A DNA stretch of 18,646 nt, taken from positions 1-18,646 of the forward strand of contig NZ_JOCF01000108.1 in assembly GCF_000720635.1 (NCBI RefSeq), written 5' to 3'. Below are positions 6,407 through 12,232 of this stretch, in pieces (position 1 is the first letter of the stretch; each line of letters begins with the position of its first letter). The DNA comes from Streptomyces sp. NRRL WC-3742. GTDB lineage: Bacteria > Actinomycetota > Actinomycetes > Streptomycetales > Streptomycetaceae. The position numbers and the translations under genes were made by a program. The notes under the pieces were generated by a model that was not told the origin of the DNA, did no database searches, and saw only the letters and a list, made by a program, of their open reading frames with translations.

Positions 6407-7280
6407 GGAGCGTGACCTCGTCGCCCAGGGTGATGCGGCCGGGAGTGAGGACCGTGGCGTAGACGCCCGCGCAGGGGAGGGCGGGCATGCCGGGGAGGGG
6501 GATCCGGCGGTTCCGGGCGGCGGGGGTGCGTAGGGCGTCGGGGTGGCGCGGGAGGGGGCCGTGGCGGAGGGTGGGGACGGCGCAGCGGGGGCTGGGGGCG
6601 ACGATGCGCAGGCGGAGGGTGGGGCCGATCGCGAGGTCGTGGCCCACCCAGGCGTTCTCGACGTAGCCTTCGCCGTCGGTGTGGATCACCAGGTTGGGGC
6701 GGTAGCGCTCGGCCTCCGCGGCGGTGGCGTGGAGGGTGGAGGTGGTGATCAGGTGGAGCGGGGCGAAGTCGAAGAAGCCGCCGTCGGGGGCGGCGCGGCC
6801 CAACTCGGTGACGGTGAAGTCGACTTCTTCGTCGATGCCGTGGGCCAGCACCTCCTCCGGGACAGACCGTTCGAGGGAGGCGCCGGGCGGGCGTTCGGCG
6901 ATCAGTGCGACCTTGCGGCCGAGGGCCTCGGACAGCTCGGCCTCGTCGACGGCGCGCCCGTCGGGGCCGGTGATCGTGACGCCGCCGTCCACCGTGGCGG
7001 CCGTGTAGCCGAGCAGGGCCGCCCACAGCCGGGGGTGCTTGGCGCTGGCGATCCGGCCGGTGGTGACGTCGAGCAGGGCCCGCGCGCGGTCGCCGGCCAG
7101 GCCCCGCCCGTCGACGGCCGACTCCCGTACGTCCTCCCCCAGCAGTGACTTCACGGGGTGGCGCCGGAGCCGCTCGACCGTACCGAGAACCGTGCCGACA
7201 GCCGCGCCGAGAGCCGTGTCGTGAGCCGTTCCGTGATCCGTGCCATGAGCCGTGCCATGAGCCGTGCCGTGAGCCGTCAC
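6399..7280 (-). CDS. MOSC-domain protein (YcbX/mARC-like) with a repetitive N-terminus
   Basis: The product has 293 residues. After a repetitive N-terminal stretch (residues 1-33, built of HGTA-like tetrapeptides) comes the MOSC N-terminal beta-barrel (VERLRRHPVKSLLGEDV, GLAGDRARALLDVTTGRIASAKHPRLW) and then the MOSC domain (DFAPLHLITTSTL, YRPNLVIH, ENAWVGHDL, SPRCAVPTL, GVYATVLTPGRITLGDEVTLL). Cys233 in SPRC is the conserved cysteine that in this family contacts the molybdenum cofactor or carries sulfur. No ferredoxin domain follows, so it needs a separate electron partner if it is a reductase. Start GTG 7278-7280 overlaps the HAD gene stop as GTGA, with GGAGGGGGA just before it. No ATG, GTG or TTG start exists between the repeat and the domain, so the repeat must be translated. 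The 3' end overlaps cobC by 8 nt. Confidence 0.88.
   Translation of the reverse strand: MTAHGTAHGTAHGTDHGTAHDTALGAAVGTVLGTVERLRRHPVKSLLGEDVRESAVDGRGLAGDRARALLDVTTGRIASAKHPRLWAALLGYTAATVDGGVTITGPDGRAVDEAELSEALGRKVALIAERPPGASLERSVPEEVLAHGIDEEVDFTVTELGRAAPDGGFFDFAPLHLITTSTLHATAAEAERYRPNLVIHTDGEGYVENAWVGHDLAIGPTLRLRIVAPSPRCAVPTLRHGPLPRHPDALRTPAARNRRIPLPGMPALPCAGVYATVLTPGRITLGDEVTLLN
7185..7280. repeat. 12-bp tandem repeat, eight units, spanning the start codon of the MOSC gene
   Basis: Eight consecutive 12-bp units run from 7185 to 7280 (plus-strand consensus GTGAGCCGTGCC). Units at 7245-7256 and 7257-7268 are identical; those at 7209, 7221, 7233 and 7269 differ by one to three bases; those at 7185 and 7197 are more diverged, and a doubtful ninth lies at 7173-7184. 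In the coding (minus) direction each unit gives four residues (VTAH, GTAH, GTAH, GTDH, GTAH, DTAL, GAAV, GTVL). Divergence rises from the start codon inward. The unit length is a multiple of three, so gain or loss of copies keeps the frame. Confidence 0.93.
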
Positions 7281-7816
7281 TCCCCCTCCGCCCACTCGCG
7301 CAGCGCCTCGAAGTGCAGGTCGCGCAGGCCCGTGCGGGGGTCGATCCACAGCGCCAGCGCCGGGCCGGGGTGGTTGGCCTCGATCCACTCGATGTCCGGC
7401 GGGCCGAGTTCGTCGTCGAGCCAGACGAAGCGGCGCCCGTCGGCCCAGGCGACCAGCTCCCGGGTCTTCCAGTGCAGCCCGTCCGGGTCGTCGCCGAAGA
7501 GGTTGGTGAAGGTGATGTACGGGAGTTCGGGCAGCCCGATGCGCGGGGCTATGTGCTCGTTCGCGTCCTCCATCCAGGTGGTCGCCCAGGCCAGTTCGTA
7601 CGGCAGGGCGAGCAACTCCGGCCCGTGAGCGGGGTTCAGCCACACCCGCAGCGGCTTGACCCGGTTGCGCGGCGTCGGCGCGTTGCGCGTCACCCAGCCC
7701 TCGGGGAGCAGCCGATGGGTCTCGTACCCCTCGGGGCGGCGCTGTTTCGGCGCGGCGTAGGGGTTGAGAGGTCCGTCCACGTCGATGAGGAGAAGCGGCT
7801 GACTCGGCTGGCTCAT
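7277..7816 (-). CDS. Small HAD-superfamily protein, substrate unknown
   Basis: The product has 179 residues with the full set of HAD catalytic motifs: LLLIDVDGPLNP with Asp12 and Asp14 (motif I, nucleophile and acid/base), WATTWMEDAN with Thr79/Thr80 (motif II), Lys115 in WKTRELV (motif III) and FVWLDDE with Asp132 and Asp133 (motif IV). There is no large cap domain and no membrane segment, so it is a cytoplasmic phosphatase or phosphotransferase-like protein acting on an unknown substrate. Start ATG 7814-7816 lacks a strong ribosome site and lies 49 nt after the ssuD stop. The stop overlaps the GTG start of the MOSC gene (GTGA), so these two are translationally coupled. Conserved proteins of this size are common in actinomycetes; I cannot assign a reaction. 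Confidence 0.85.
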   Translation of the reverse strand: MSQPSQPLLLIDVDGPLNPYAAPKQRRPEGYETHRLLPEGWVTRNAPTPRNRVKPLRVWLNPAHGPELLALPYELAWATTWMEDANEHIAPRIGLPELPYITFTNLFGDDPDGLHWKTRELVAWADGRRFVWLDDELGPPDIEWIEANHPGPALALWIDPRTGLRDLHFEALREWAEGE

Positions 7817-7865
7817 GCCGTGAATTGTCCGGTGGAGATGGAGAATTCGCCAGCGTTTTACCCGT

Positions 7866-8963
7866 TCACGGCCGGTTCCACATGCCCCGGGCGGCGAGCA
7901 GTGGGAGCACTCCCTCGCCGAACCGGTACGCCTCCTCCAGGTGCGGCATCCCGCTGAGCACGAACTCGTCGATCCCCACCTCGTGGTACTCGCGGATCAG
8001 GTCGGCGACCTCCCGGTGGCTGCCCACCAGCGCCGTCCCCGCGCCGCCGCGCAGCAGCCCGACGCCGGCCCAGAGTCCGGGGTGCACCTCCAGCCGTTGC
8101 GCGGAGCCGCCGTGCAGCGCGAGCATCCGGCGCTGGCCCTCCGACTCGCTCTCGCCGAGCGCCCGTTGGGTCTGCGCCACCCGCGCCGGATCCATCCCGG
8201 CGAGCAGCCGTTCCGTCTCGGCCCACGCCTGTGCGGCGGTGTCCCGGGTGATCACGTGCAGCCGGATGCCGAACCGGGGCCTGCGCCCGTGGGCGGCGGC
8301 GAGTTCGCGGATCCAGCGCACCTTCTCCCGTACCTGGTCCGGCGGTTCGCCCCAGGTCAGGTAGACGTCGGCGTACCGGGCGGCCACCTCCCCGGCCGCC
8401 GGGGAGGAGCCGCCGAAGTACACGGTCGGCACCGGATCGGGCAGCCGGTTCAACTTCGCGCCCTCGACCCGCAGATGGGGCCCGTCGTGGTCGACCGTCT
8501 CCCCCGCCCACAACCGCCCGACGACGTCCAGGAACTCGCCGGTCCGCGCGTACCGGGCGTCCTTGTCGAGGAAGTCCCCGTACGCCCGCTGCTCGGCGGA
8601 CTCCCCGCCCGTCACCACGTTGAGCAACAGCCGCCCGCCGGACTGCCGTTGGTAGCTCGCCGCCATCTGCGCCGCGAGCGTGGGCGAGATCTGCCCGGGC
8701 CGGAACGCCACCAGGTACTTCAGCCGCTCCGTCACCTGCGTCAGCATCGCCGTGGTCAGCCAGGCGTCCTCGCACCACGCCCCCGTCGGCGTGAGCACCC
8801 CTTCGAACCCCAACTGCTCGGCGCTGCGCGCGACCTGGCCCAGGTAGGCCAGCTCCGGCGGCCGGTCCGCCCCCGCCGTCCCCGGCGTGGACCCGTGCCC
8901 GCCCCCGACGATCGAACGGCTGTCGCCGTTGGTCGGAAGGAACCAGTGGAACACCAGGGACAT
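7866..8963 (-). CDS. ssuD: FMNH2-dependent alkanesulfonate monooxygenase
   Basis: This is a 365-residue bacterial-luciferase-like (LLM class) flavin monooxygenase aligning throughout with E. coli SsuD (381 residues). Shared segments include LTPTGAWCEDAWL (Cys64 at the Cys54 position), ISPTLAAQMAA, NVVTGGESAEQRAYGDFLDKDARYART, PTVYFGGSSPAA, VYLTWGEPPDQVREK, RFGIRLHVITRDT (the Arg and His that match Arg226 and His228), LALHGG, PGLWAGVGLLRGGAGTALVG and FVLSGMPHLEEAYRFGEGVLPLL. It cleaves alkanesulfonates to aldehyde and sulfite using FMNH2 supplied by a separate reductase. In the last motif the usual Tyr331 is Met339, while the following His is kept (His341). Start ATG 8961-8963 has AGGAG upstream. 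No SsuABC transporter or reductase is in the window. HAD and MOSC genes follow on the same strand. Confidence 0.93.
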   Translation of the reverse strand: MSLVFHWFLPTNGDSRSIVGGGHGSTPGTAGADRPPELAYLGQVARSAEQLGFEGVLTPTGAWCEDAWLTTAMLTQVTERLKYLVAFRPGQISPTLAAQMAASYQRQSGGRLLLNVVTGGESAEQRAYGDFLDKDARYARTGEFLDVVGRLWAGETVDHDGPHLRVEGAKLNRLPDPVPTVYFGGSSPAAGEVAARYADVYLTWGEPPDQVREKVRWIRELAAAHGRRPRFGIRLHVITRDTAAQAWAETERLLAGMDPARVAQTQRALGESESEGQRRMLALHGGSAQRLEVHPGLWAGVGLLRGGAGTALVGSHREVADLIREYHEVGIDEFVLSGMPHLEEAYRFGEGVLPLLAARGMWNRP

Positions 8964-9006
8964 GGGCACACTCCTGCGGCCGGTGGTGCCTGCGGTCGGG
9001 TACCCG

Positions 9007-9036
9007 ATTATCCGTTCGCCCTCCACCGGTCCTCAA
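9007..9036 (-). promoter_or_regulatory. Candidate promoter of ssuD
   Basis: On the minus strand TTGAGG (9031-9036) and GATAAT (9007-9012) are separated by 18 nt. GATAAT is an unusually good -10 element in this GC-rich setting, and transcription would begin near 9000, about 37 nt before the ssuD start. I see no riboswitch or inverted-repeat operator beside it. Confidence 0.55.
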
Positions 9037-9082
9037 GGGAAACGCCCCAGCTGACAAACGCCCGTAACAAAGGGCCGAAACG

Positions 9083-9120
9083 CCCGCAGGCCCCTTCCCT
9101 GGACGGGAGGGGCCTGCGGG
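9083..9120 (-). terminator. Hairpin terminator after glnII
   Basis: CCCGCAGGCCCCT (9083-9095) and AGGGGCCTGCGGG (9108-9120) are perfectly complementary over 13 bp around a 12-nt loop. It begins 53 nt past the glnII stop. On the minus strand the stem is followed by CGTTTCGGCCCTTTGTT, a loose T-rich tail. It separates glnII from ssuD and would prevent read-through into ssuD. Confidence 0.8.
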
Positions 9121-9132
9121 TGAGTGCCTGAG

Positions 9133-9162
9133 GGCAGTTGCCGGGAAGGCGGTTGCCGGAGG
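9133..9162. repeat. Imperfect 15-bp tandem duplication between glnII and its terminator
   Basis: GGCAGTTGCCGGGAA (9133-9147) is followed at once by GGCGGTTGCCGGAGG (9148-9162), 12 of 15 positions matching. It lies in the 3' untranslated region of glnII. Probably a slippage duplication; no function is evident. Confidence 0.55.
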
Positions 9163-9173
9163 GCGGGGGTGGA

Positions 9174-10196
9174 TCAGACCTGGCCGGCCTTCTCCAGGGC
9201 CTCGCAGCAGGTGTTGATCAGCAGGCGGGTGACGACGTACGGGTCGATGTTGGCGTTGGGGCGACGGTCCTCGATGTAGCCCTTCTGCTCCACCTCGACC
9301 TGCCACGGGATGCGCACGGAGGCGCCGCGGTTGGAGACGCCGTAGCTGTAGACGTTCCACGGGGCGGTCTCGTGCTTGCCGGTGAGGCGGGACTGGATGT
9401 CGTCACCGTAGTTGTTGACGTGCTCCAGGACGATCTCCTGGGAGGCGCCGAGCGACTCGCAGGCGGTGATGATGGCCTCGTAGCCCTCGCGCATCGCCTT
9501 GGTGGAGAAGTTGGTGTGCGCACCGGCGCCGTTCCAGTCGCCGCGGGCCGGCTTGGCGTCGAGGGTGGCGTCGATGCCGAACTCCTCGGCGGTGCGGTAG
9601 AGCAGGTAGCGGGCGATCCACAGGTCGTCGGAGACCGTCAGGGCGTCGACCGGGCCGATCTGGAACTCCCACTGGCCGGGCATGACCTCGGCGTTGATGC
9701 CGCAGATCGCCAGGCCGGCGTCGAGGCAGCGGTCGAGGTGCAGCTCGACGATCTCGCGGCCGAAGACCTCCTCGGCGCCGACGCCGCAGTAGTAGCCGCC
9801 CTGCGGGGCCGGGAAGCCGCCCTCGGGGAAGCCGAGCGGGCGGGAGCCCTTGAAGAAGGTGTACTCCTGCTCGATGCCGAAGATCGACTCCTGAGCGGTG
9901 TACTTGGCCTCGATCTCGCGCAGCAGGGCACGGGTGTTGGACTCGTGCGGGGTGCCGTTCGTCTCGAGGACCTCGCAGAGGACGAGGATGTTGTCGCCAC
10001 CGCGGATCGGGTCCTTGACGACCTTCACCGGCTCCAGCACGCGGTCCGAGGCGTGGCCCTCGGCCTGGTTGGTCGAAGAACCGTCGAAGCCCCAGGTCGG
10101 GATCTTGTCGGCGTTGGGCAGAACGCGAGTCTTGGAACGGAGCTTCGCGGTCGGCTTGGTGCCGTCGATCCAGATGTACTCGGCCTTGATTGCCAC
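9174..10196 (-). CDS. glnII: Glutamine synthetase type II (eukaryotic-like GSII)
   Basis: The product has 340 residues, the normal size of actinomycete GlnII (about 343). It joins ammonia to glutamate with ATP in the cytoplasm. All GSII signatures are present: KAEYIWIDGTKPTAKLRSKT at the N-terminus, WGFDGSSTNQAEGHASDR, FGIEQEYTFFKG, NAEVMPGQWEFQIGP, GDWNGAGAHTNFSTK, HETAPWNVYSYGVSNRGAS and EDRRPNANIDPYVVTRLL. GSII lacks the adenylylation tyrosine of GlnA-type enzymes, so control is mainly transcriptional. The start GTG 10194-10196 gives MAIKAEYIW, matching the usual MAFKAEYIW beginning, with GAGGGA about 8 nt before it. A set of GlnR-type half sites lies 56-93 nt upstream and a strong terminator follows. 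It is a single-gene unit between the LAxTG protein gene and ssuD. Confidence 0.97.
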   Translation of the reverse strand: MAIKAEYIWIDGTKPTAKLRSKTRVLPNADKIPTWGFDGSSTNQAEGHASDRVLEPVKVVKDPIRGGDNILVLCEVLETNGTPHESNTRALLREIEAKYTAQESIFGIEQEYTFFKGSRPLGFPEGGFPAPQGGYYCGVGAEEVFGREIVELHLDRCLDAGLAICGINAEVMPGQWEFQIGPVDALTVSDDLWIARYLLYRTAEEFGIDATLDAKPARGDWNGAGAHTNFSTKAMREGYEAIITACESLGASQEIVLEHVNNYGDDIQSRLTGKHETAPWNVYSYGVSNRGASVRIPWQVEVEQKGYIEDRRPNANIDPYVVTRLLINTCCEALEKAGQV

Positions 10197-10251
10197 GACG
10201 TGTCCCTCGCATTGCTGGGTGGTGGGTGCCCGCGTAGCGTCGCAAGTCGCC

Positions 10252-10289
10252 GTTTCCCGGTTGTTCCTCTCATGTAACACGCATGTGAA
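10252..10289 (-). promoter_or_regulatory. GlnR box upstream of glnII
   Basis: On the minus strand four 5-nt half sites occur with exact 6-nt spacing: TTCAC (10285-10289), GTTAC (10274-10278), GGAAC (10263-10267) and GAAAC (10252-10256). The Streptomyces GlnR consensus is GTnAC, n6, GAAAC, n6, GTnAC, n6, GAAAC, and glnII is a classical GlnR target. The inner pair GTTAC-n6-GGAAC is the best match. The outermost site extends to GTTCACATGCG (10280-10290), which also looks like a single PhoP unit. Confidence 0.8.
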
Positions 10290-10305
10290 CCAACCGTCCG
10301 CGTTG

Positions 10306-10320
10306 TCACCGTCACGGTGA
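10306..10320. promoter_or_regulatory. Short perfect inverted repeat between glnII control region and the preceding terminator
   Basis: TCACCG (10306-10311) and CGGTGA (10315-10320) are exact inverse complements around TCA. It is 110-124 nt upstream of the glnII start and directly beside the terminator hairpin at 10321. It may be an operator half or just a second small stem of the terminator; evidence is limited to symmetry. Confidence 0.3.
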
Positions 10321-10344
10321 GGGAGTGCCGCGCCTGGCACTCCC
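10321..10344 (-). terminator. Hairpin terminator after the LAxTG protein gene
   Basis: GGGAGTGCC (10321-10329) and GGCACTCCC (10336-10344) form a perfect 9-bp stem with a 6-nt loop. It starts 14 nt after the TAG stop at 10359-10361. There is no T-run after the stem, as is usual for terminators in high-GC actinomycetes. It isolates glnII transcription from the gene before it. Confidence 0.75.
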
Positions 10345-10358
10345 CCGCCGCGCAGTGC

Positions 10359-11276
10359 CTAGTGACGGCGGGCGCGACGCCGCCGGGTGGCCCACAGGGC
10401 GGCCGCGCCGCCCGCGACCAGGGCGGCGGCCCCGGCGGCCAGGGGGCCGGTGGCGCTGCTGCCGCCGGTGGTGGCGAGGTGCTCGGGAGCCCTCGACGCC
10501 GTGGCGCGCGCCGCCGTGGTGACGTCGGCAGCCGGCTTCGCGCTCGGGGCGGTGGTCGGGGCGGTGCTGGGCGTAACACTCGACCCGGCGGGCTTCTCGC
10601 AGCTCACCGAGGCGACGGTGACCGTCCCACTGACCTTGGCGACGTTCAGGTTCAGCGGGTTCACCTCCACCCGCACCTCCAGGGCGGTGGCGGCGGCCGT
10701 GGTCGTCGTGGTGGTCTTCTTCGAGAACTCCACCGACACGCTGCCGACCGCCGGCACGTCCACCTTGGTCGGCCCGTACAGGCCCAGGGTGACGGACTTG
10801 CCGAGCACGGTCAGTTTGGCGGGCGCGACGACGTTCGCGGTGGGCTGCCCGTCCACCGGACACGTGGCCTCGGCGCTCATCGCCTCCACACCGAGCAGGG
10901 CGGTGGCGAGGCCGGGCGCGTTGACGTCGGCGTTGACGAGCTTGACGGAGGCGACGGCGCCCTTGGCGTCGACCCGGGTGACGGACCTACCGACCTCGGC
11001 CTTGACGAGGGTGACCGGCCGCCGCTGGTCGACACCGTCCACCGCGGCGGTCAGCACGGCACCGTCGCGCTGCTCGGGCGTCTCCACCTTGTTGAGCGCG
11101 AGGTTCACCGGGACGTCCACGGCGTTGTTCAACAGTTTGACGTCCAGGGCGAGCTCGGCGGTGACGGCCCGCGCCTTGCCCGTGGACGGTGCGGGCTCAG
11201 CCTGGACGGGCGCGGCGGTGAGCAGCGTACTCACCACCACGGCGGCGGATGCGGAAACGATTCGGCGAGAAGACAT
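10359..11276 (-). CDS. Sortase-anchored secreted protein with LAxTG motif (SCO1860-like)
   Basis: The product has 305 residues: Sec signal peptide (MSSRRIVSASAAVVVSTLLTAAPVQA-like, cleavage expected near residue 26), a beta-rich extracellular domain (LALDVKLLNNAVDVPVNLALNKVETP, DGVDQRRPVTLVKAEVGRSVTRV, ATCPVDGQPTANVV), a poly-Thr linker and Pro/Thr/Ser-rich spacer, then LATTG at 267-271, a hydrophobic helix and the tail RRRRARRH. This is the cell-wall sorting layout for class E sortases, which recognise LAxTG. It resembles the actinomycete family named after SCO1860, usually ending LAETG. Two cysteines in the mature part, in ATCPVDG and VSCEKP, may form a disulfide. The molecular role is unknown. 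Start ATG 11274-11276 is preceded only by GGGGG; a GTG at 11292-11294 is an alternative. No sortase gene is in the window. Confidence 0.85.
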   Translation of the reverse strand: MSSRRIVSASAAVVVSTLLTAAPVQAEPAPSTGKARAVTAELALDVKLLNNAVDVPVNLALNKVETPEQRDGAVLTAAVDGVDQRRPVTLVKAEVGRSVTRVDAKGAVASVKLVNADVNAPGLATALLGVEAMSAEATCPVDGQPTANVVAPAKLTVLGKSVTLGLYGPTKVDVPAVGSVSVEFSKKTTTTTTAAATALEVRVEVNPLNLNVAKVSGTVTVASVSCEKPAGSSVTPSTAPTTAPSAKPAADVTTAARATASRAPEHLATTGGSSATGPLAAGAAALVAGGAAALWATRRRRARRH

Positions 11277-11407
11277 GGCGGTACCCCCACACACGACAGC
11301 TGAAAGGATGAGCCGCCAGTCTTCTCAAACGATCCGTCACATGAGTAACACAGAACGTCATTTCACCCGTTGGAGTGAGATTGACGGTCCCCGGTGACGT
11401 GGATCTG

Positions 11408-12085
11408 CTACGGCAGCCGCCAGTCCACCGGCTGCGCCCCCTGCCCCACCAACAGCTCGTTCGCCCGGCTGAACGGCCGCGAGCCGAAGAACCCGCTGCT
11501 CGCCGAGTACGGGCTCGGGTGCGAGGACTCGATCGTCGGCACCTGCCCCAGCAACGGCCGCAGGTTGCGGGCGTCGCGCCCCCACAGGATCGCCACCAGC
11601 GGCCCGCCGCGCGCCACCAGCGCCCGGATCGCCTGCTCGGTGACCTCCTCCCAGCCCTTGCCCTTGTGCCCGCCGGTCTTGCGCGGCTCGGTGGTCAGGG
11701 CCCGGTTGAGCAGCAGCACGCCCTGCCGCGTCCACGGGGTGAGGTCCCCGTTGGACGGCTGCGGCAGACCCAGGTCGGTGCCGTACTCCTGGTAGATGTT
11801 GATCAGGCTCGCCGGGATCGGCCGCACCTCGGGCGCCACCGAGAAGCTGAGCCCCACGGCGTGGCCGGGCGTCGGGTACGGGTCCTGCCCGACGATCAGC
11901 ACCCGCACGTCGGCGAGGGGCTGCTGAAACGCCCGCAGGACGTTCGGGCCGGACGGCAGATAGGTGCGGCCGGCGGCGAGTTCGGCGCGCAGGAAGTCGC
12001 CCATCGCGGCGATCCGCCCGGCGACGGGCTCCAGGGCGGTGGCCCAACCGGGCTCGACGATCTCATTCAGTGGACGCGGTGCCAT
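11408..12085 (-). CDS. ung: Family 1 uracil-DNA glycosylase
   Basis: The product has 225 residues. It removes uracil from DNA to start base-excision repair. Diagnostic motifs are [18 protein letters not shown], with the catalytic water-activating Asp68, and [20 protein letters not shown], with the catalytic His189. [32 protein letters not shown] and the C-terminal PVDWRLP are typical of the actinobacterial branch that includes mycobacterial Ung. In that branch and in E. coli the fourth position of the last motif is the intercalating leucine (HPSPL); here it is Tyr193. ATG 12083-12085 is chosen with GGGTGA just upstream; GTG 12092-12094 is also possible. It is followed by the LAxTG gene after 131 nt on the same strand; no clear terminator is visible in between. 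Confidence 0.95.
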   Translation of the reverse strand: MAPRPLNEIVEPGWATALEPVAGRIAAMGDFLRAELAAGRTYLPSGPNVLRAFQQPLADVRVLIVGQDPYPTPGHAVGLSFSVAPEVRPIPASLINIYQEYGTDLGLPQPSNGDLTPWTRQGVLLLNRALTTEPRKTGGHKGKGWEEVTEQAIRALVARGGPLVAILWGRDARNLRPLLGQVPTIESSHPSPYSASSGFFGSRPFSRANELLVGQGAQPVDWRLP

Positions 12086-12158
12086 GGTTCTCACCCTATC
12101 GGCCTACGCCGACAGGGCGTTCAACAGATGATCACGCGCGCGAAGGGCCGCTCACCTC

Positions 12159-12232
12159 AGCCGAGCCCCAACTGAGCGCCAGGTGGGCCACCAGCTGAGC
12201 CCCCAGCCGAACCCCGACCGAGCCCCGGCTCA
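12159..12232. repeat. Decayed short tandem repeat at the end of the amidohydrolase gene
   Basis: Between the amidohydrolase stop and the ung upstream region the words CCGAGCCCC, CTGAGCGCC, CTGAGCCCC, CCGAACCCC and CCGAGCCCC recur at 10-20 nt intervals. The copies are too diverged for a fixed unit length, so this looks like an old repeat. I see no convincing terminator in the 144-nt gap, although the repeats could pair with the nearby GGTGGGC segment. Confidence 0.4.

Noticed and set aside
7185..7280. CRISPR array
   Set aside because: The units are contiguous 12-mers without spacers, coding, and decay in one direction; this is a minisatellite-type repeat.
7158..7628. Plus-strand frame through the 12-bp repeat giving a Ser/Arg repeat protein
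   Set aside because: It is antisense to the HAD and MOSC genes, which have complete motifs and an exact GTGA junction; no ribosome site or domain supports it.
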